Below are positions 16,552 through 25,026 of a DNA stretch of 27,967 nt, piece after piece (the first letter of the stretch is position 1; each line of letters opens with the position of its first letter). The DNA comes from Ascoidea tarda (nom. inval.). Its lineage: Eukaryota; Ascomycota; Saccharomycetes; Ascoideales; Ascoideaceae. Made by a program: the position numbers and the translations under genes. The notes beneath the pieces were generated by a model that saw nothing but the letters and a program-made list of their open reading frames with translations, ran no database searches and was not told the origin of the DNA. Location: positions 1-27,967 of the forward strand of contig JAKTTS010000173.1 in the NCBI GenBank assembly GCA_030560485.1, written 5' to 3'.

Positions 16552-18174
16552 TTATGAAAGCATAGTTATATCATTATCGGCAGCAAAGCTATTGTTAGAT
16601 ACAGAGCCATCGGTGTGATACTCTTTTAATACCTTTTTATGATAGATTTTTTCAAGATAATCTGAATGGTTTTTTATCCAGGGCTTATTAAAACAGCCAT
16701 CGCAATCAGGTCGGTTCCAATGATTGATTCCTAATAAGCTTTTCACAAACTCTTTAGAATTATTAGTCACTTTCAGCCACTGTGGTCGATTGAAGTACAA
16801 TTTCCCCTTCATCGCAGCCTTTATTATACTGGCTTCATTACCATCTTCATAAAATGGAGATATTCCACTAAGTATTATATGCGCTATTACTCCTAGAGAC
16901 CAGATGTCGCATTTTTTAGTGTATCCAGTTTTATTAATATAGCTCATTCTATTTTTGTTGTTCTGATTATGATTATGATTATTATTATTATGATTGTGAT
17001 TATTAATGTTTAATGCAAAACCAACTTCAGGAGCACAATACTCAGGCGTTCCCACAATCGTGTGCATTCTTTTATTGTTTTGAGAAACTTTTGCAATACC
17101 AAAATCAGTCAAGATAACTCTCGTTCCAGGCTCGGGTTTGTGAAGTAAAACATTGTCTAATTTCAAATCTCTATGGACTATATTATTATCATGAAGATAT
17201 TTTAACGCCAACAACAATTGGTATATGATTAATAAAGATTCAGGCTCAGGCAAGGCAATCAAACAATCTCCCTTTGCTAAATATGAAAACAAATCGCCTC
17301 CACAGATCAATTCCTCAAATATATAAAGTTGATTGTTTTTAATTATTGTTTCATGCACTTTTATTATGTTATCAAGGTTTAATTTTTTCAATATTTTTGA
17401 TTCAGTTAAAGATATATTTTGTTTCAATATCTTAACTGCACAAAACTTGTTTATATTAAAGTTGGCGTTAGCGTTAGTGCTACCACTATCACTATTCTTA
17501 TTCACCTCCCTAATTCTATTAACCTTATTACCATTGTTACCATTGTCACTATCACTATTATTATTGATCCTTTTCGTCATAAATACATTTCCAAAAGTCC
17601 CACTCCCAATGTTAATTGAAGAAATAAACCAATTTTTAGAAACCTGAGCTTGTTTGAAATTTTGATTATTTCTCAACATATGCTTGAAAATTGGCGGATA
17701 GAAAAATTTAGCCTTAAACCCATTCTTGATCTCAATTTCATCGTTGTTACATAACAACCCGATCTGATTTCGCCCCAATTTTTCTTTGTTTAGAAAAACG
17801 CCATTCAAACTCTCGTCCTTTATATAGATCAATGGCAACGAATCGTCATCAAAATGAATTGACCAAATTGAGCAATGAACAGAAGAAACATAATTGTTAT
17901 TTATAACCAAGTCGTTACTTGTGTTATTTCTACCGATTTTAAATATCATGTTCTTGGTTATTTTAATTGTAAAGCTATTAAAAAACTCATCCTCCATTTC
18001 ATTAGCAGTAGACATTGATGTAGAACAAACCGAAAAATCCAATATATGTGCTTGAACAGACTCAGGATCAATGATAAACATCCCAGAAACCTTTCGTTCT
18101 GCCAAAGAGTCCTTAAATATAAAATCACTGACATCGTCTTCACTGTTTGTACTATCTGATATTGAAATTGTCAT
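16552..18174 (-). CDS. MEK1: Meiosis-specific FHA-domain kinase Mek1
   Basis: Mek1 acts downstream of Mec1/Tel1 and Hop1 on meiotic chromosome axes, steering double-strand breaks to the homologue. The 540 residues contain an FHA domain (about 75-165) with Gly81-Arg82, Ser97-Ser98...His100 and Asn124. A kinase domain (about 184-515) follows: Gly-loop IGSGTFGNV (189-197), Lys248 in CAVKILK, HRDLKLDN (334-341), DFG (357-359), and activation loop HTIVGTPEYCAPEVGF with Thr372 and Thr376 at the positions of the Mek1 autophosphorylation threonines. The EYCAPEVGF and CDIWSLGVIAHIILSGISPFYEDG phrases match Sc Mek1 (497 residues) better than Rad53 or Dun1. Asn-rich inserts lie at about 203-240 and after the APE motif. 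It shares a divergent promoter with FES1. Confidence 0.93.
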   Translation of the reverse strand: MTISISDSTNSEDDVSDFIFKDSLAERKVSGMFIIDPESVQAHILDFSVCSTSMSTANEMEDEFFNSFTIKITKNMIFKIGRNNTSNDLVINNNYVSSVHCSIWSIHFDDDSLPLIYIKDESLNGVFLNKEKLGRNQIGLLCNNDEIEIKNGFKAKFFYPPIFKHMLRNNQNFKQAQVSKNWFISSINIGSGTFGNVFMTKRINNNSDSDNGNNGNKVNRIREVNKNSDSGSTNANANFNINKFCAVKILKQNISLTESKILKKLNLDNIIKVHETIIKNNQLYIFEELICGGDLFSYLAKGDCLIALPEPESLLIIYQLLLALKYLHDNNIVHRDLKLDNVLLHKPEPGTRVILTDFGIAKVSQNNKRMHTIVGTPEYCAPEVGFALNINNHNHNNNNHNHNQNNKNRMSYINKTGYTKKCDIWSLGVIAHIILSGISPFYEDGNEASIIKAAMKGKLYFNRPQWLKVTNNSKEFVKSLLGINHWNRPDCDGCFNKPWIKNHSDYLEKIYHKKVLKEYHTDGSVSNNSFAADNDITMLS

Positions 18175-18442
18175 TGTTTTCGCTGTTTTTTCGCAAATTG
18201 TCGCAGGGCATCAAAAGCGTTCTTCCAACAAAACCAAATCAAAACTAACAAAAAAAAAAAAGGAACAGATTGTCCTATTTATATCGTTGCAATTTGGTAA
18301 TTTCTGTTCCCAAATCACCAAATACAACAACACCAATGTTGTAGGCTTCCCAAACCTTATTTAAGATAAGACCAAACCCGTGCTGCTGGATCCAAACCAC
18401 CATTCCGGGCCCAATGCCCAAAAAGCATGCACATGCATTAAG

Positions 18443-18460
18443 TTCTAGAACCTTCTGGAG
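18443..18460. promoter_or_regulatory. Heat-shock element for FES1
   Basis: TTCtaGAAccTTCtgGAG consists of four alternating nGAAn-type units, of which only the last base departs from consensus. It lies about 95 bases before the FES1 ATG and 36 bases before the TATA box. Fes1 is an Hsp70 exchange factor, so Hsf1 control is expected. Confidence 0.75.
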
Positions 18461-18495
18461 AAAAATTGTTTTTTCCACTGTTTTCACTTGAAATG

Positions 18496-18503
18496 TATAA
18501 AAG
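18496..18503 (+). promoter_or_regulatory. TATA box of FES1
   Basis: TATAAAAG lies 52 bases before the FES1 ATG and just downstream of the heat-shock element, the standard layout of a stress-inducible yeast promoter. Confidence 0.65.
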
Positions 18504-18554
18504 CAAACCAATTCCTATCAACAGTCTTATTGATTTTGATATTAGCAGCTTACA

Positions 18555-19436
18555 ATGGAGAAACTTTTGCAGTGGTCAATTGCCAACACCCAGGGAGACG
18601 CTCAAGCCAAAGAAAGAGTAGGAAATCCTGATCCCAATGCTTTGGCCCAATTACTTGGAAATGTTGTTGATGATGTTACGTTGATGAGAGAAAATCTCAA
18701 AAATGCATCCAATCCTGAACTTTCCTTAGAAAATAGAGAGATCTCTCTAGATAATTTCGAAATGTTAATTGAAAATCTCGACAATGCCAATAATATCCAA
18801 AATCTAAAACTTTGGGATCCATTATTAAACCTTTTAAATGCAAAAGAACCATCAATTAGATCATTGATTTGTTCAATCATTGGAACCGCTGTTCAAAATA
18901 ATCCAAAATCCCAAGAAAATTTTACTTCTTATGACAATTCAATCAAAAAACTAATTCAAATATCTCTTGATAAGAATGAACAGACGTCTGTCAAAATAAA
19001 ATCTTTATACGCATTATCTAATTCATGCAGAAACTTTGAAAAAGGTTATGAATTATTTGAAGCTGAAAATGGTTGGTTAATAGTTTCCGATTTAATTTTT
19101 GAAACAGGAAAAAATAAACTTTTAAATTATAAGTTGCAATTAAGATTCTTGTCTTTATTATCATCTTTATTATCAACAACTTTCAATAAAAAGAAAGAAA
19201 ATTTTATTCAAAATGAAAAAGTTGTACAAATTTTAACAAAATTGGCAACTCAAAATATTGAAAAGATAAGTTTCATTGATAACTCCTTAAACATAATCGG
19301 TCAATTGATTAGCCATAATTACAATTTTAATGATCAAGAAAAAAGTCATATTATTGCCTTGCTCGAAAACTTAGATAATGTAAAAAATGAATTATCAAAA
19401 GAGGATTATAAACTTGTTCAAAGTTTAACTGTTTAG
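18555..19436 (+). CDS. FES1: Hsp70 nucleotide exchange factor Fes1 (HspBP1 family)
   Basis: Fes1 releases ADP from cytosolic Hsp70 (Ssa) and promotes degradation of misfolded proteins. The start MEKLLQWSIANTQGD and the block DNFEMLIENLDNANNIQNLKLWDPLL are almost identical to Sc Fes1. The 293-residue length matches the family (290). The rest is an armadillo-like helical array (SIIGTAVQNNPKSQENF; KIKSLYALSNSCRNF), ending in a C-terminal helix (KEDYKLVQSLTV). No targeting signal is present, consistent with a cytosolic protein. The promoter carries a heat-shock element and TATA box. The gene is convergent with MMS4, with about 140 bases between the stops. It gains AT-ending codons toward the 3' end. 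Confidence 0.97.
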   Translation: MEKLLQWSIANTQGDAQAKERVGNPDPNALAQLLGNVVDDVTLMRENLKNASNPELSLENREISLDNFEMLIENLDNANNIQNLKLWDPLLNLLNAKEPSIRSLICSIIGTAVQNNPKSQENFTSYDNSIKKLIQISLDKNEQTSVKIKSLYALSNSCRNFEKGYELFEAENGWLIVSDLIFETGKNKLLNYKLQLRFLSLLSSLLSTTFNKKKENFIQNEKVVQILTKLATQNIEKISFIDNSLNIIGQLISHNYNFNDQEKSHIIALLENLDNVKNELSKEDYKLVQSLTV

Positions 19437-19577
19437 CTTTAATATTTTTATTTCAATATTTTTATGGTTGCACTTTTTTTATATTGAATTTCAATTCCTT
19501 TTTATAGTTACAGCGCTTTATTGTTTAATTTTTTTATATTATAATATAATAAACTTTTCATCTAAATGTAATCTCTT

Positions 19578-21851
19578 TTAATTATTTAAGATCTCATTAG
19601 GATTATTTGAAGTAAACAATTTTTTTAATGAAACATCAAGTGAATCTCTGGCAAGTTTTTTACCATCAAACCCTTTTCCCAATCCATCACCTTTAATATA
19701 TGTTTCCAGAATAGACATTAAAGATGGGAACTTTTCAGATATGTTCTTTGAAATATTATTCGTCATGAATTTAAATTGCTGAAGAGATTTCAAATAGCAA
19801 TCGTTTGCATCTCTTCCTGATCTAATGACACCAATATTTGAAAATTCACTATTTCTCATATTACTATCATAAATTTCAGAAGAGATTGTGTAAGTAAAAG
19901 ATTTGATCCAATTGATTCCATCCTGACCATTACTAATCGGAAAGAAAGACACTTTTAACTCAATTTCAAGTTCAATCAAAAATAATTCAATTTCTTCCGC
20001 TGTCATTTTAATATTCTGTGGTACCTCCTTTTTTTTTGACGATTTTCTTTTACTGTTACTTGTTATTGAAGACTCTTCAGATGTGCTCATTACTTTTCGA
20101 ACCCGAGAGGTGTAACTTCTATTGTCGGATGTTTCAAGTTTTCTTAAATGACTATTGAACCCTTCAGCAATTACTATAATCAATTCAAACCTCCCATTGG
20201 TCTTTAAATTTATAATTTCATCCTTTAATACATTATTTTGAATTTTTTCAAAAATTTCAGAAGCCGAATAATAAAGCGCTGCAATATTTTCCTTTTTTTT
20301 GGTTTCAGCAACAGGAACAAAAATATCTCTCTTCGAATCATACTCAGATACTATTTTTCTAGTCCAGGTTATTAAAGGTAACTTGTTATCGGACCTCAGT
20401 GATTTGATTTGAATTGGATCAAAAAACTCATTGAGATTTCCATTTTTACTTAAATTGTTAAAAATAGACTCCTCAATATCCATGGTTATTTCGGCTAAAC
20501 AATCTTCTTTAGTTTTAAGTTTATTTATTTCTTTTAGCAATTTTTTATCATAATTAATAAAGTCAGAATTTCTTTCATCGATAGATCTAGGAAAAGTTTT
20601 TGACCGAGTGGCTTTAGGAGTAGAATGATTAGTGTTATTTGACGTTAATTTTGGTAAGTATGGTACTGTTTTTGTTCTTGTACTGTTTTTCAAAAAGTTT
20701 GAAACCTTTTTACTTTCAGGAGTCCAAACAATAGGATCAGAATCTAAGTCAAAATCTAAGGCTGATTTACTTTTTCCAGATAAATCAGCCAAAAAAATTT
20801 TATCAAGTCTTGTATTTTTTGTTGCTTTTTTTGAAATCGGAGTATTAGTTGTTGAATCTGAATTGAGTTCTATTATCTGTATATCGTTTGGGACTTTTAA
20901 ACTAGAATTTTCATTTTTATTATTATTTGATAGATTTTTTGGTAAAGAATTTTTTATTCTGAGATTAAATAAGCTAGAATCTTCTAAAAATGATATGTTA
21001 TCGTTCACAACACTATTGTTTCCCTGAGAACTGGAAAATACTCTTATTGGAAAATGTTTTTTGTTGTTATTATTATTATTTTTTGGAGATTCATGGTGTA
21101 TTACTTCTTTCTCTGTTTTTTCTTTCTTTCCTCTTTCTTTTTCTTTATTGTCAACTTTTTGAGTCATTCTCTCATTAAGATTATTGTAAATCACTCCATC
21201 ATCATATTCATAATCAGGTTCCAATACTAGGCTGGAGCCTATATCAGACGTAAAATCAAGCAACAAATCAAGTGGATTTGTCTTGTTTTTAATCCTTTTG
21301 GAAACTGGCGAAGAATTTGTACTATTTGATTTTCTTTTAACAGGCTTTAACAAATTTTTATTATTATCTTTTAAATTTGTCGTGAGGAAATTAGAAGTTT
21401 TGAGTTTCTCAGCATTTCTGTCATTAAAAATAGCTGAAAGCGTTTTCTTTGATAAATTGAAAACATCTGAATCTAGATCTAAATCTCGACCTGATCGATC
21501 TGAATCAGATAAAACAATTAGTGTGTCAGGTATTCTATCGTGATCAAATTTGTCTTTCTTTTTAAATTCTGCTGGTGTTTCATTCAATATCTCGATTCCC
21601 GAAAAATCCTCGCAGACTGTATTTGATTTGGTGTAGTTTGGATTTGAGCCATCTATATCCAGACCAATATATTCAATTTCATTTTTATCATCGGATAAGC
21701 TACAGGAATAGGTGGACTTATTTTGTACAGGAGAACTTAGAGGATTATGTTTGAATATATCATGCTCAATTATATTTTTAGAAAAAGCACTTGATGTTTC
21801 ATTATTCTGTATTTTTTTGGAAGGGGATGGTGATAACAGACCTTTAAACAT
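19578..21851 (-). CDS. MMS4: Mms4/Eme1, non-catalytic subunit of the Mus81 structure-selective endonuclease
   Basis: Mms4 pairs with Mus81 to cut recombination and stalled-fork intermediates. The ATG at 21851 gives MFKGLLSPSPSKK, 757 residues (Sc Mms4 has 691). The first 450 or so residues are disordered, rich in Ser/Asn/Lys, with several acidic S/D clusters suited to Cdc5/CDK control. The C-terminal third matches the family: LPLITWTRKIVSEYDSKRDIFVP, NIAALYYSASEIFEKI, a Lys-rich central segment, then FPSLMSILETYIKGDGLG and LKKLFTSNNPNEIL, which parallels the Sc end LYKLFTCTDPNDTIE. The frame is open a little upstream but only with a GTG. Conservation is lowest in the N-terminal half, as usual. 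It sits convergent to FES1. Confidence 0.88.
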   Translation of the reverse strand: MFKGLLSPSPSKKIQNNETSSAFSKNIIEHDIFKHNPLSSPVQNKSTYSCSLSDDKNEIEYIGLDIDGSNPNYTKSNTVCEDFSGIEILNETPAEFKKKDKFDHDRIPDTLIVLSDSDRSGRDLDLDSDVFNLSKKTLSAIFNDRNAEKLKTSNFLTTNLKDNNKNLLKPVKRKSNSTNSSPVSKRIKNKTNPLDLLLDFTSDIGSSLVLEPDYEYDDGVIYNNLNERMTQKVDNKEKERGKKEKTEKEVIHHESPKNNNNNNKKHFPIRVFSSSQGNNSVVNDNISFLEDSSLFNLRIKNSLPKNLSNNNKNENSSLKVPNDIQIIELNSDSTTNTPISKKATKNTRLDKIFLADLSGKSKSALDFDLDSDPIVWTPESKKVSNFLKNSTRTKTVPYLPKLTSNNTNHSTPKATRSKTFPRSIDERNSDFINYDKKLLKEINKLKTKEDCLAEITMDIEESIFNNLSKNGNLNEFFDPIQIKSLRSDNKLPLITWTRKIVSEYDSKRDIFVPVAETKKKENIAALYYSASEIFEKIQNNVLKDEIINLKTNGRFELIIVIAEGFNSHLRKLETSDNRSYTSRVRKVMSTSEESSITSNSKRKSSKKKEVPQNIKMTAEEIELFLIELEIELKVSFFPISNGQDGINWIKSFTYTISSEIYDSNMRNSEFSNIGVIRSGRDANDCYLKSLQQFKFMTNNISKNISEKFPSLMSILETYIKGDGLGKGFDGKKLARDSLDVSLKKLFTSNNPNEILNN

Positions 21852-22487
21852 TGTGATATCAGAATCATACACACTTTTACAAGATTTGTGTTAATATTAT
21901 TCTTTTCCAGATTGCTTGTCCAAATATAGCGATTGGTGATACACATGTAATACATACAATAGCAATGAATGTTCTTTAGTTACTTTTGTTGTAGTAGCTA
22001 TTTTATCTGCCTCCACATCGATAATTTGGTGTTGAGACATTCTCAATTGATATCATTTAAATCAGTCTTTCTTTGAAATGAGAAAACAAATACTTTTGCT
22101 AAAATGGTCTGCGATGTTTCAACCTATCTTCATAGTCAATGACATGGAATTAACAGGAAGCTTGAATTCTACCCGAACCTGCAGCTTTATTTTGTGTTTT
22201 GATTTTCGAAATAGAGAGAAAATATAAACAATAGCGTTTCTTCCAAAATCGTGCATCTAAAGCTTTGTTGAGATATTGGTCTGGGAATACTAACAGGTTA
22301 TTAAAATACTTTTATTGTGAAACCTTTTATGGTACAAATATAAAAAAAATCAAGACAAGTTAAAAAGCCCAAAAAAGAATTAAGAATAAATATTAGTAAT
22401 ATCTATCAAACTTCAAAAAAAAAAATTAAAAAGAAAAAAAAGAAGGTCAAAATAGATTATATAAAATAACAGGAAAGAAATGCAGAT
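21852..22487. other. Intergenic region SIF2 3' end / MMS4 promoter
   Basis: It contains the SIF2 3' end in an A-rich stretch (about 22370-22445), the MMS4 promoter, and one possible small ORF on the minus strand (separate entry). No tRNA or snoRNA was recognised. Confidence 0.4.
21897..22040 (-). CDS. Possible 47-residue ORF upstream of MMS4, unrecognised
   Basis: An ATG at 22040 opens a 47-codon frame (MSQHQIIDVEADKIATTTK..., ending YLDKQSGKE) that stops 45 bases before the MMS4 ATG on the same strand. Composition is protein-like, with mixed charged and hydrophobic residues and little low complexity. A GTATGT lies inside at plus 21950-21955, but no good branch point or YAG acceptor before MMS4 supports using it as a first exon. 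It could be an independent micro-gene, an upstream ORF in the MMS4 leader, or chance. I do not recognise a family. Confidence 0.3.
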   Translation of the reverse strand: MSQHQIIDVEADKIATTTKVTKEHSLLLYVLHVYHQSLYLDKQSGKE

Positions 22488-24791
22488 TTAGTTATCTGTG
22501 AAAGGGGGCCATTGGATAATGACACTCCGAGATTTGGAATATGATACACATAATCTATCTGAGTTCTGACTCCATGATAAAGCAGCAATAAAATTGGAGT
22601 CATCGGAATTTTTATTTTTTTGGTTCTCATCAACAGCAAGCTTATCGTTTAGAGAGCCCTCTACGCTATCTTTGTTTTTGTTTTCAAGATTAGCATCTTG
22701 GTCGCAATGATATTGCGCCACAGGTTTAATTCTTCCAATCCACTCACCAATGAAAATTTTGTCCTTATTGCCATCATCTTCATTCTCTATATTTTTTGGC
22801 TCAATATCCTCGGATTTAGTAGTTGTTTTCTTAATGTGCTTAATTTTCTTAATCAATGTCTTTGGTGAGACATCCCATATAGATATGATTCCATCCATAC
22901 CACCAGTCGCAAACCAATTTTTGTTTGAAGATAATACACCACAAAATATGGGGATACCATTCAAGATGGAGAGTAAAATAGTATTGCCAGTGATAATATC
23001 CCAAATCCGAATAGAACCATCTAATGAACAACTTACTATTAGTGGGTTAAATCCATTTAAAATTATTTCTGAACTTAACCATTCTGCGACTACTATGGCT
23101 TGAGAGTGGCCATATAAGACTTGAGCACTTGAAAATGAATCACCTTTCCAAATTCTTATTGTATTATCATCAGAACCACTAATTAAGAGCTGAAGTTCTT
23201 TGCTATATGATAAACAGCCAATGGATGACGTGTGTCCTTGTAAATAACCTACAGGAATCATTTCACCAACATTCATTATTAACATTGAGCCATTAATTCC
23301 AGGGATTAAAAATTTAGTTCTATCAATCCAACAAGCATCGACTCCTAAGTTTATGTCTGGGGATAAATCAGTTTTATCTATTGGGTTGTTTTTACTATTG
23401 GAACTATTTTGAGAGTTGAAGGGATTATTGTTATTGTTGTTAAAGTTTATATATTTTTGATGTTCATTTAGTAAAAACTCATAATTTATATGCTGTACGG
23501 AAGTACCAGTATTGACATCCCAGATTATAGAAGTATTATTGGTATCAATTGTTAAGATATAAGAATTATCCAAGTTCCATTTAATCACCAAAACAGGATT
23601 GTGATGTAAATTCATTACGTTTCTTAATTTTCCCTCAGCAGTCCATAGTCTTAATTCACCATTTTCTACAGCGGTTACAAGATAAGGACCCATTGAAGAC
23701 CAAGATATGGAGGTTATCTCTTCACTTATTAAAGTTTGGTTTGCAGTAAAATTTGTTGATGGATGAACTAAAGACAATTCCTGTAATATTTGAGTAGAAT
23801 CCTGAGAGACGACGACGATTTTTGAAGTTGCATCATTTTGACCCCAAGCTAATACAGTATTTGCATTTGAATTTGGATTCCAATCACAACATGTACTGGA
23901 AGAAAATTTGATTGAATCTTTTAGTATTATTATCTTTTTTTTCTCTGATTCTGATTCTGATTCTTTTTCAATTGGAAGATTATCATTAATTTTTTTATCA
24001 GTTGAGTTTTCATTTTCATTTTCATTTTCATTTTCAATTTCAATTTCGGTTTGATTTTCACCTTTATCTTTATCTTTGTCTTTATTTTCATTTTTAATTT
24101 TCAATTTATTTTTATTTTTATTTTTATTTTTATTTTTATTGACTTCTTTACCATTTCCATTATTAATTTTATGGTTGGTTTGATTATCGTTGGCATTTTC
24201 ATCTTCTATTTCCATGTCTTCTACTATATTAGAATTGAGTTTGTTATTATTTTTATTTTCCGTTTTAAGGTCGTTTGAATTTTGGTTGTTTTTATCTACA
24301 GAATTATTATTTTGATAATTTTTATTAGCATTTTTATCAAGGCTATCCTGAAATTCGGAATAACTTTCTTGCGTTTTGCCATGATTATGATTTTGAACAT
24401 ATTGATATTCATTTTCATTTTGGTCTTCGTCTTCGTCTTCGTCTTGATCATTTTCATTGTCGTTGTTCAATAGTCTAAATCTTCCTTTAAATTCTAATGA
24501 TTTGTTTTTCATCGAGTCCTTTTTAATAGCACCAAATAAAGAGAAAGAGCTTACGACTTCATCCTTAGACTTCAATTCACCATTTTCGTTGACTAAGGAC
24601 TCGTCTTCGCAATAAAATATGCCCTTTTGCACTAGATTTATCAAGCAGCCCAAGGGAATGATCTTGCAATATTTCTCTTCCAATTCATGAATTTTGGTTT
24701 CTTCCTGGAGAGCAAACGCCGATATTTCTAAACCAGTTTCCTGAAGATACCTCCATATGAGATAGTTTAGTTCATCACTAGTAATTGTCAT
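22488..24791 (-). CDS. SIF2: Sif2-like LisH/WD40 subunit of the Set3 histone deacetylase complex (TBL1 family)
   Basis: Sif2 is the WD40 scaffold of Set3C, which holds the Hos2 and Hst1 deacetylases and represses meiotic genes; the animal relatives are TBL1/TBLR1 of the NCoR complex. The 767-residue protein begins with a LisH motif (ELNYLIWRYLQETGLEISAFAL, about 7-28). A very long disordered linker with NE, DK and NK dipeptide arrays follows (about 105-285). The C-terminal WD40 propeller starts near residue 295; clear repeats are WGQNDATSKI, ISWSSMGPYLVTAVENGELRLW, LLISGSDDNTIRIW, VSCSLDGSIRIWD and WFATGGMDGIISIWD. It ends SYSKSRSVIIQW. Sc Sif2 has 535 residues; the difference is mostly the linker. 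It shares a short divergent promoter with TFB4. Confidence 0.9.
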   Translation of the reverse strand: MTITSDELNYLIWRYLQETGLEISAFALQEETKIHELEEKYCKIIPLGCLINLVQKGIFYCEDESLVNENGELKSKDEVVSSFSLFGAIKKDSMKNKSLEFKGRFRLLNNDNENDQDEDEDEDQNENEYQYVQNHNHGKTQESYSEFQDSLDKNANKNYQNNNSVDKNNQNSNDLKTENKNNNKLNSNIVEDMEIEDENANDNQTNHKINNGNGKEVNKNKNKNKNKNKLKIKNENKDKDKDKGENQTEIEIENENENENENSTDKKINDNLPIEKESESESEKKKIIILKDSIKFSSSTCCDWNPNSNANTVLAWGQNDATSKIVVVSQDSTQILQELSLVHPSTNFTANQTLISEEITSISWSSMGPYLVTAVENGELRLWTAEGKLRNVMNLHHNPVLVIKWNLDNSYILTIDTNNTSIIWDVNTGTSVQHINYEFLLNEHQKYINFNNNNNNPFNSQNSSNSKNNPIDKTDLSPDINLGVDACWIDRTKFLIPGINGSMLIMNVGEMIPVGYLQGHTSSIGCLSYSKELQLLISGSDDNTIRIWKGDSFSSAQVLYGHSQAIVVAEWLSSEIILNGFNPLIVSCSLDGSIRIWDIITGNTILLSILNGIPIFCGVLSSNKNWFATGGMDGIISIWDVSPKTLIKKIKHIKKTTTKSEDIEPKNIENEDDGNKDKIFIGEWIGRIKPVAQYHCDQDANLENKNKDSVEGSLNDKLAVDENQKNKNSDDSNFIAALSWSQNSDRLCVSYSKSRSVIIQWPPFTDN
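23998..24145. repeat. Hexanucleotide arrays inside SIF2
   Basis: Runs of 6-bp units (TTTTCA, then CTTTAT/CTTTGT, then TTTTTA) follow each other on the plus strand. They encode Asn-Glu, Asp-Lys and Asn-Lys dipeptide repeats in the SIF2 linker. All keep the frame because units are multiples of three, as expected of slippage tolerated in a coding region. Confidence 0.85.
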
Positions 24792-24904
24792 TGATGATCA
24801 CTGGGTCAGATTGATTTCGAGTGAGAAGCATCAATCAGAATTAGAGAATAAAGATACGAAATAGAAATATCTGCCATTCTGTGGTTTCTGTCAGAGGACG
24901 CGGA

Positions 24905-24912
24905 TTACGTCA
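24905..24912. promoter_or_regulatory. CRE/ATF-like TTACGTCA site between SIF2 and TFB4
   Basis: TTACGTCA is a good match to the Sko1/Aca1-type ATF/CREB site. It lies near the middle of a 235-base divergent promoter that is otherwise GC-richer than average. Single motif, so function is tentative. Confidence 0.35.
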
Positions 24913-25026
24913 GCAGGACAATCTCCGTGTTCAAATGGGCTCGCGGATCTGGGCGGATATTGCAGAGGCGTGAGTTAAGCGCTGAAGAAAGAGAGGAATC
25001 AAGCAGTGGAGAGAGAGGTGTAGTTG

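Larger units (their letters stand above)
18175..18554. other. Divergent promoter MEK1 / FES1
   Basis: No coding frame is supported in these 380 bases. The FES1 side holds a strong heat-shock element and a TATA box. In the middle are a GC-richer patch with GGGCCC and a pair of ATGCA-containing repeats (about 18426-18438). No clear URS1 or Ndt80 element was recognised for MEK1. Confidence 0.5.

Noticed and set aside
20632-21178. Plus-strand frames within MMS4
   Set aside because: They are Phe/Leu/Ser-rich antisense shadows of the Lys/Asn/Ser-rich MMS4 N-terminal region.
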